NCBI GenBank assembly: GCA_964629645.1
Contig: CAZVSU010000096.1
Span: 1-7,784 of the forward strand
Source: JAAKFL01 sp964629645
GTDB taxonomy: Bacteria; Chlamydiota; Chlamydiia; Chlamydiales; SLFE01
Length of the DNA: 7,784 bases
Reading direction: 5' to 3'
Shown: piece by piece, positions 5,001 to 7,784 of the stretch
Position numbering within the stretch: the stretch's first letter is position 1
How the letters are laid out: each line of letters begins with the position of its first letter
Translations under genes and position numbers: made by a program
The notes under the pieces: generated by a model
Seen by the model: the letters and a program-made list of their open reading frames with translations, nothing else
The model's database searches: none
Told to the model about the DNA's origin: nothing

Positions 5001-6589
5001 AGGATTACTCTGTAAGGCATCTGCAATACCTCGATAGACAAAATAGTTCTCATTCGTCCCAGATTGAAAATTCTTTGAAAGAGAATGTCGAAGCGCTCTG
5101 CTACAACCTGTTTCCCGAAGGACCTACGTCGAAAGAGTTCGGTGCCCTGCGATTTGGAAATAAAGGGGCACTAAAAGTCACCGTTTCAGGTAGTTATAAA
5201 GGAACTTTCAAAGACTTTGAGAAAGATACTGGGGGAGGGATGATCAGCCTTATTCAAGAGGTTCATCAAATGAAGTTCCCTGAAGCACTTAGATGGTCTG
5301 AAAGTTTTCTGGGAGAAGTTCCTAGCATAAATATTCCTACCCACTTCAAGACATCTAAAGTTGAAAAACATAGCGATTGGGTATCTCTTGTTCCCCCTGA
5401 GGGTTCTGAGGTTCCCCCCTTGCAAAGGATCAATAGATATTTGGCACAGAAGTTTAATGAGACCGCTCGTTATACTTATAAAGATGAAAAGGGGAAGTCT
5501 CTATTCTTCGTCATGCGTTTAGAAGATAAGCAGACGGGCGATAAGAAGGTCCTGCCTTTAAGTTACGGGTATAACCGCGACAATCCAGATTGGAAGCATT
5601 GGGCTGTCAAAGGTTACCAAGCTCAGAAAAAGCCTCTCTACAATCTTGAAGAGCTTCATAGACGTCCAGAGGCCCCTGTATTGATTGTTGAAGGGGAAAA
5701 AGCGGCCGATGCGGCTCAAGAGCTATTTAAAGGCTATGTCGTGATTTCATGGCTTGGGGGGACCAATTCCGCATCTAAGGCCGATTGGAAGCATTTGACG
5801 GGAAAACAGGTTGTCGTCTGGCCTGATAACGATCCTGCCGGGTTTAAGGCTTCAGAAGAAGTTTGCAAAGAGCTTAGGGGAGTTGGAGTTAGATCTCTTA
5901 AATTAGTTGATAGGGAGGTTTTGCAGAGGTCCTTGCCAAAGAAATGGGATTTGGCAGATGAGTTGCCTAAGAATCTGCCCAAGTCATTTACCAAAGATAC
6001 GATTCTGAATAGCAAAGATGTTTGTGTGTCAATTGACTCTATCCTGAAAGGTTTATCAATGGATCAGGATCAATTTAGTAGCTCGAATTTCAGGGCATTG
6101 GTTGCTGAAATCTTGGCAAAGGTGGATGCACGAATGCGCCCTATCTTGGAAAAGACATTAGGTCAAAAAACTTGGGAGATTAACAACGAGATCGCTAAAG
6201 AGGTATTAAACATTTGGACCTCGAAAGAGTCTATTTCTAAGAAGTTGAATGAGATGGGAATCAAAGGTGAAGTCAATGAGAGGTTGACCTCTCTTTCTCT
6301 ATATTCAAAAGCTGAAAAAGGCGTTGAATTTACACTTGGAGAAGTTGAGAACTTCAGAAAGACGCTTCAAGTGTGTGGCAACATTTCAGGAAACAAATCT
6401 CAGATACTAGCATTTGAGAGATCGCTAGCCTCGTTGTCAAATGAAGGGAAGTTGCTCGTTAATGATAAAAAGCTATTAAGGGAAGTGTTTGAAAGAGAAG
6501 CTAAAAAGCTGGATTCTGAAGGGGCCAGTCCTCAACCTCTACATCAGATAAGGCGAGAGCACTCTATTTCAAGTCATCTAGAAAGGTAG
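2036..6589 (+). CDS. traA: TraA-type conjugative relaxase-helicase with C-terminal primase-like TOPRIM region
   Basis: This is a 1517-residue cytoplasmic DNA-processing protein of the MOBQ/TraA type. The relaxase domain (about 1-215) has the candidate nicking tyrosine Tyr25 in RLSSYFGRDR, the family segment ELCIALPRDR (91-100), metal-binding histidines His131, His139 and His141 in NPHAHLLVTTR (137-147), and PQKHLGP (207-213). The RecD/TraI-type helicase (about 335-700) has Walker A GNAGTGKS (362-369), Walker B VDEAS (433-437), CGDNAQF (461-467), IQRQ (491-494), STAYKSQGG (657-665) and LFSR (686-689), so all main motifs are intact. A charged linker (700-1000) follows. The primase-like part has a basic-aromatic segment (1038-1075), a TOPRIM domain with VEGEK (1218-1222) and DNDPAG (1264-1269), and WDLADELP (1304-1311), typical of plasmid primases. 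The tail (1320-1517) is unassigned. The start is ATG with AGGAG 5 nt before it. Nicking, unwinding and possibly priming are joined in one chain. Confidence 0.95.
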   Translation: MAIPFCRLEYVKRSEGGNACRLSSYFGRDRIEFIGTKFQEPTTYNFEWKGKSDYHKILLPSHVSEKFLNPEYLWNSAELAENRKNSQVAVELCIALPRDREVTFEDCIELVETFSEKHFVSKGLAVQIDFHSDDSKNPHAHLLVTTRNFDESGNALNKVKPRNLFASCRKGYVDNAVAWGVEWKHDQNAFFAEKGYQLRVDDTAVQPQKHLGPRRMRSPGSSVFEENEMLKDLNHLESSDPSKILAKITNHQSVFSFENVELYLLKHVPENRQDSVREEFWRQDEIIHLYSQTNEKKNIFTTKEILEEERRILRIAKRVKDRNLNIKVSSDSYHTFTEQLNSEQAEAFKNTVFGENLVCINGNAGTGKSYLLNALKDAYEDSGFDVRGLGPDYATASVLDEKGFEDSENIHRFLFSYRNHKRYVNPRREVWIVDEASKVSNRSLLELLKVADKEKVKVVLCGDNAQFNPVERGEMFQHFCKKFGSCNLVDIQRQKAKDQRDIAKLWAKGEASKAIDLISSNGDFVWNVSKTASIKDLMKSWALDRSLYQGSQLIVSYKRDEMQVLNDVAHAYRKKCGELGEQDFLCRSYFGAFVVSEGDLIEFRRTDNEIGIRNGSRGVLKEASVEKFVVRITEGEKAKDVAFDPNSYTHYHLGYASTAYKSQGGTYDRCYVMHSPQMRLDGYYVLFSRHVEKVQCFVSKSECKNITVLKKLASRAKRLDSTLDFLSAEDIERKELMMSYLQSTSLVKKAYGYGMKAMSKFDFFQKYRDRKHDSQFFNPLIEKTEKGSVADVTGKEIDNTKIITNRSLVEETENPGRFKLVEHSIKVNPSEISNMVYEGFEKGCVRPLGKNSVDIDREIEGENINIGQLTDDIYKDIRTLEKRLSETKNIKSEKPGYNSPKKQNFRELAPSKQEALKEYYSKSQRARELYQVVTLEAESKSVDRNSVALAPEWKKAVAERNEAAYVVEHSLTFRELNQYFNRDTLSYLKDYSVRHLQYLDRQNSSHSSQIENSLKENVEALCYNLFPEGPTSKEFGALRFGNKGALKVTVSGSYKGTFKDFEKDTGGGMISLIQEVHQMKFPEALRWSESFLGEVPSINIPTHFKTSKVEKHSDWVSLVPPEGSEVPPLQRINRYLAQKFNETARYTYKDEKGKSLFFVMRLEDKQTGDKKVLPLSYGYNRDNPDWKHWAVKGYQAQKKPLYNLEELHRRPEAPVLIVEGEKAADAAQELFKGYVVISWLGGTNSASKADWKHLTGKQVVVWPDNDPAGFKASEEVCKELRGVGVRSLKLVDREVLQRSLPKKWDLADELPKNLPKSFTKDTILNSKDVCVSIDSILKGLSMDQDQFSSSNFRALVAEILAKVDARMRPILEKTLGQKTWEINNEIAKEVLNIWTSKESISKKLNEMGIKGEVNERLTSLSLYSKAEKGVEFTLGEVENFRKTLQVCGNISGNKSQILAFERSLASLSNEGKLLVNDKKLLREVFEREAKKLDSEGASPQPLHQIRREHSISSHLER

Positions 6590-6601
6590 AAAATATGCGA
6601 C

Positions 6602-6913
6602 TCAAGCAACGCCTTCTTTGCCTGTTTCCGGCAACGGTTTAATTGAGACATGTTTCTTTTGAGCGTGCCATAGGTCGTATTTGGTCTGTAGATTAATCCA
6701 GAATTCGGGACTAGTTTGAAAAGCATCGGCAAAATCTAAAGCGATAGCTTCGGTTACTCTTCTTTTTTTATTGATAATAGCGCTCAGCTTCGGTTGAGTC
6801 CATGATCCATCAAGGTGTTTAGCAAACTCTTCTTGAGAGATTCCTAGTGGTTTAAGGAACTCCTCTAGCAAAATTTCACCAGGGTGTGTTGGTTCTCGTT
6901 TTTTTGGAAGCAT
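6602..6913 (-). CDS. higA: HigA antitoxin (XRE family)
   Basis: This 103-residue antitoxin of the HigA/VapI type neutralises HigB and represses the shared promoter. The family opening HPGEILLEEFLKPLGISQEE is at residues 10-29. The helix-turn-helix spans about 24-52, with QPKLSAIINKKRRV as recognition helix and wing, followed by the conserved dimerisation part ALDFADAFQTSPEFWINLQ (58-76). The length is normal. AGGAG precedes the ATG (6911-6913). It begins 15 bp after the higB stop and follows the toxin, the order characteristic of higBA. It converges with traA, leaving 12 bp between the two stops. Confidence 0.95.
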   Translation of the reverse strand: MLPKKREPTHPGEILLEEFLKPLGISQEEFAKHLDGSWTQPKLSAIINKKRRVTEAIALDFADAFQTSPEFWINLQTKYDLWHAQKKHVSIKPLPETGKEGVA

Positions 6914-6928
6914 ATAAATTTCTCCTAA

Positions 6929-7222
6929 TTAGTGATAATCCATCAATTCAATATCTTCAGCTCCCCTTGCCGTCCATGAGAATACAATTCGATATTGATC
7001 ATTAATTCGAATACTATATTTTCCTTTCAGGCTCCCTTTTAGAATCTCAAGTTTGTTAGAGGGAGGGGCTCTTAAGTCGTTTACATCGAATGCTGCGTCT
7101 AGCATATCTAATTTCCTTTTTGCAATTTGATGTAAGCTTTGAGGCAGTGCCTTTCTAGATTTTCTACTGTTGACACCGTCATAAATATCTTGTGTTGCAC
7201 TGTCCTTAAACGAAAATATCAC
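6929..7222 (-). CDS. higB: HigB/RelE-family ribosome-dependent mRNase toxin
   Basis: This 97-residue RelE-superfamily toxin cuts mRNA on the ribosome. Conserved landmarks are DxxTQDIYDG near the N terminus (7-16), AKRKLDMLDAAFDVNDLRAPPSN (34-56, including the LRxPPxN motif), LEILKGSLKGKYSIRIN (58-74) and QYRIVFSW (76-83), ending IELMDYH. This is a full-length and apparently intact HigB. The start is GTG (7220-7222), supported by AGGGA about 6 nt upstream. No ATG in the frame would retain the conserved N terminus. It is the first gene of the operon, 15 bp before higA, and is driven by the strong-looking promoter at 7243-7270. Confidence 0.95.
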   Translation of the reverse strand: MIFSFKDSATQDIYDGVNSRKSRKALPQSLHQIAKRKLDMLDAAFDVNDLRAPPSNKLEILKGSLKGKYSIRINDQYRIVFSWTARGAEDIELMDYH

Positions 7223-7242
7223 TATTAGTCCCTGTTTATGTC

Positions 7243-7270
7243 ATTATATCATATAATAGTATATTATCAA
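7243..7270 (-). promoter_or_regulatory. higBA promoter covered by two palindromes
   Basis: Minus-strand TTGATA (7270-7265) is followed after 16 bp by a perfect TATAAT (7248-7243). Two dyads overlap it: ATTATAT (7243-7249), C, ATATAAT (7251-7257), and ATAATA (7253-7258), GTA, TATTAT (7262-7267). Together they cover the -10, the spacer and part of the -35, the expected place for autorepression by HigA. Because the stretch is almost pure A/T, some of this symmetry could be compositional. Confidence 0.65.
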
Positions 7271-7310
7271 CTTTTAATCGCATTCTTCAGTAATTTTACG
7301 TGATCGGTAT

Positions 7311-7353
7311 GCAAATTGCTTGTTTGGAGAATCTTATTAAATCAAGCAAATTG
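7311..7353. repeat. Direct and inverted repeats in divergent intergenic region
   Basis: GCAAATTG occurs at 7311-7318 and again at 7346-7353. TTGCTTG (7316-7322) is the reverse complement of CAAGCAA (7343-7349). The repeats lie between the higBA promoter and the promoter of the gene at 7420 and could be a regulator site for either. Short repeats in AT-rich DNA carry limited weight. Confidence 0.35.
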
Positions 7354-7382
7354 ATTCAGCGCAAGAAAGTAATATAAAAATT

Positions 7383-7391
7383 TGATATAAT
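7383..7391 (+). promoter_or_regulatory. Extended -10 promoter for the right-edge gene
   Basis: TGATATAAT is an exact extended -10 element (TG, one base, TATAAT). No good -35 hexamer stands 16-18 bp upstream, which fits the extended -10 class. The predicted start is near 7398, followed by GGGTGG (7408-7413) and the ATG at 7420. The leader would be about 22 nt. Confidence 0.5.
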
Positions 7392-7419
7392 TAAGTTTAA
7401 ATATTCCGGGTGGTTAGCT

Positions 7420-7784
7420 ATGAGCGGCTCTTTTCAGGGAAATGTATCAGGTTCTAACAACTTGGGTTCTATTCGAGGAACAGGCGCTGAAAGGCTACAC
7501 AAACACGAAGATACGTCCTCAGAGTCTATTGGTCTGGATAGTGAGAAAATCAAGGGATGTGCCTTAGAGTCCCTTCAAATAGGTTCGAATACCTCTAATG
7601 TTCAGTTAGATGCGAGGATAACCTCTGTTCTTTACGACTCTGATTCAGCCTCTGAAATCGAATTTATTGGTGGACGGGTCCTTTTCGGGGAGCATGAGGA
7701 AATTGAAGAGAGCCCCGATATGCCTGAATTTATGTCGACGATTGATCTTGAGGCTGAAGAGCCGGATAATGAGATAGATAAGTT
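7420..7784 (+). CDS. Unrecognised acidic, Ser-rich protein (partial, runs off right edge)
   Basis: The frame is open from ATG at 7420 to the end of the window, 121 codons without a stop. I do not recognise the family. The N terminus is rich in Ser, Gly and Asn (MSGSFQGNVSGSNNLGSIRG). Residues 30-80 stay Ser-rich, and residues 79-121 are strongly acidic, with many Glu/Asp and few basic residues. There is no hydrophobic stretch for a signal peptide or membrane span and no known motif in the visible part. It is translated from GGGTGG six bases before the ATG and has its own extended -10 promoter. Such a disordered, Ser-rich N terminus would be compatible with a secreted effector or an adaptor protein, but that is speculation. 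Cargo gene of the element is the safest description. Confidence 0.7.
   Translation, partial: MSGSFQGNVSGSNNLGSIRGTGAERLHKHEDTSSESIGLDSEKIKGCALESLQIGSNTSNVQLDARITSVLYDSDSASEIEFIGGRVLFGEHEEIEESPDMPEFMSTIDLEAEEPDNEIDK

Larger units (their letters stand above)
1394..6589. mobile_element. Ti-type mobilisation module (traD, oriT region, traA)
   Basis: traD on the minus strand and traA on the plus strand diverge from a 192-bp region full of inverted repeats. This reproduces the DNA-processing layout of Ti-type conjugative elements, where oriT lies between traA and the traC/D/G operon. dsbB takes the downstream operon place where other transfer genes might be expected. The mating-pair-formation genes and the coupling ATPase are not in the window, so this may be the edge of a larger conjugative region or a stand-alone mobilisable cassette. 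Confidence 0.65.

Noticed and set aside
5734..6015. Minus-strand 93-codon frame inside the TOPRIM region of traA
   Set aside because: It is a mirror of the conserved VEGEK to WDLAD coding segment and has no independent evidence.
6618..6640. TTGCC/GGCAA hairpin followed by GGTTT as a terminator for traA
   Set aside because: The stem is only 5 bp, the T-run is too short, and it lies in the higA coding end. Not strong enough to call.
7571..7588. GGTTCGAATACC resembling a tRNA T-arm
   Set aside because: No acceptor, D or anticodon arms surround it, and it lies within an open coding frame.
1..7784. CRISPR array
   Set aside because: No regularly spaced repeat family is present. The few short repeats seen are local pairs.

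Overview
The window is an AT-rich piece of a mobile genetic element: a plasmid or integrated conjugative island. It carries a Ti-plasmid-type DNA-processing module (traD, an oriT-like region, and a very large traA relaxase), flanked on both sides by toxin-antitoxin pairs. There are no rRNA, tRNA or housekeeping genes to fix the host. The TraA/TraD layout, the small DsbB, the AT-rich coding style and the two toxin-antitoxin systems would fit elements of intracellular bacteria such as environmental chlamydiae or Rickettsiales. That host assignment is a guess from resemblance, not something the sequence proves.

Layout, left to right. Positions 1-108 hold repeats and no gene, possibly the end of an IS200/IS605-type element. 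Positions 109-195 (minus) are the start of an XRE-type helix-turn-helix gene that stops after 28 codons. A perfect 9-bp palindrome (213-233) and a promoter (247-276) follow. Next comes a hicA-hicB type toxin-antitoxin operon (290-909, plus), whose antitoxin end overlaps by 13 bp the end of a convergent dsbB (897-1397, minus). dsbB is translationally coupled, through an overlapping TTG start, to traD (1394-1843, minus). The 192-bp gap between traD and traA (1844-2035) carries nested inverted repeats, a hairpin followed by a MOBQ-like nic sequence, and divergent promoters with palindromic operators. traA (2036-6589, plus) encodes a 1517-residue protein joining a relaxase, a RecD/TraI-type helicase and a primase-like TOPRIM region. 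A higB-higA toxin-antitoxin operon (6602-7222, minus) converges on it. After a 197-bp divergent promoter region, an unrecognised acidic Ser-rich gene (7420 onward, plus) runs off the right edge.

How the parts fit together. TraA would nick oriT, stay bound to the 5' end, unwind the transferred strand and perhaps prime replacement synthesis. TraD would be an accessory oriT or relaxosome protein. DsbB, expressed with traD, re-oxidises periplasmic thiol oxidases and could support the cysteine-rich proteins of a conjugation apparatus encoded outside the window. The two toxin-antitoxin pairs would stabilise the element. No type IV secretion genes, replication initiator or integrase are visible here, so whether the element is self-transmissible cannot be judged.
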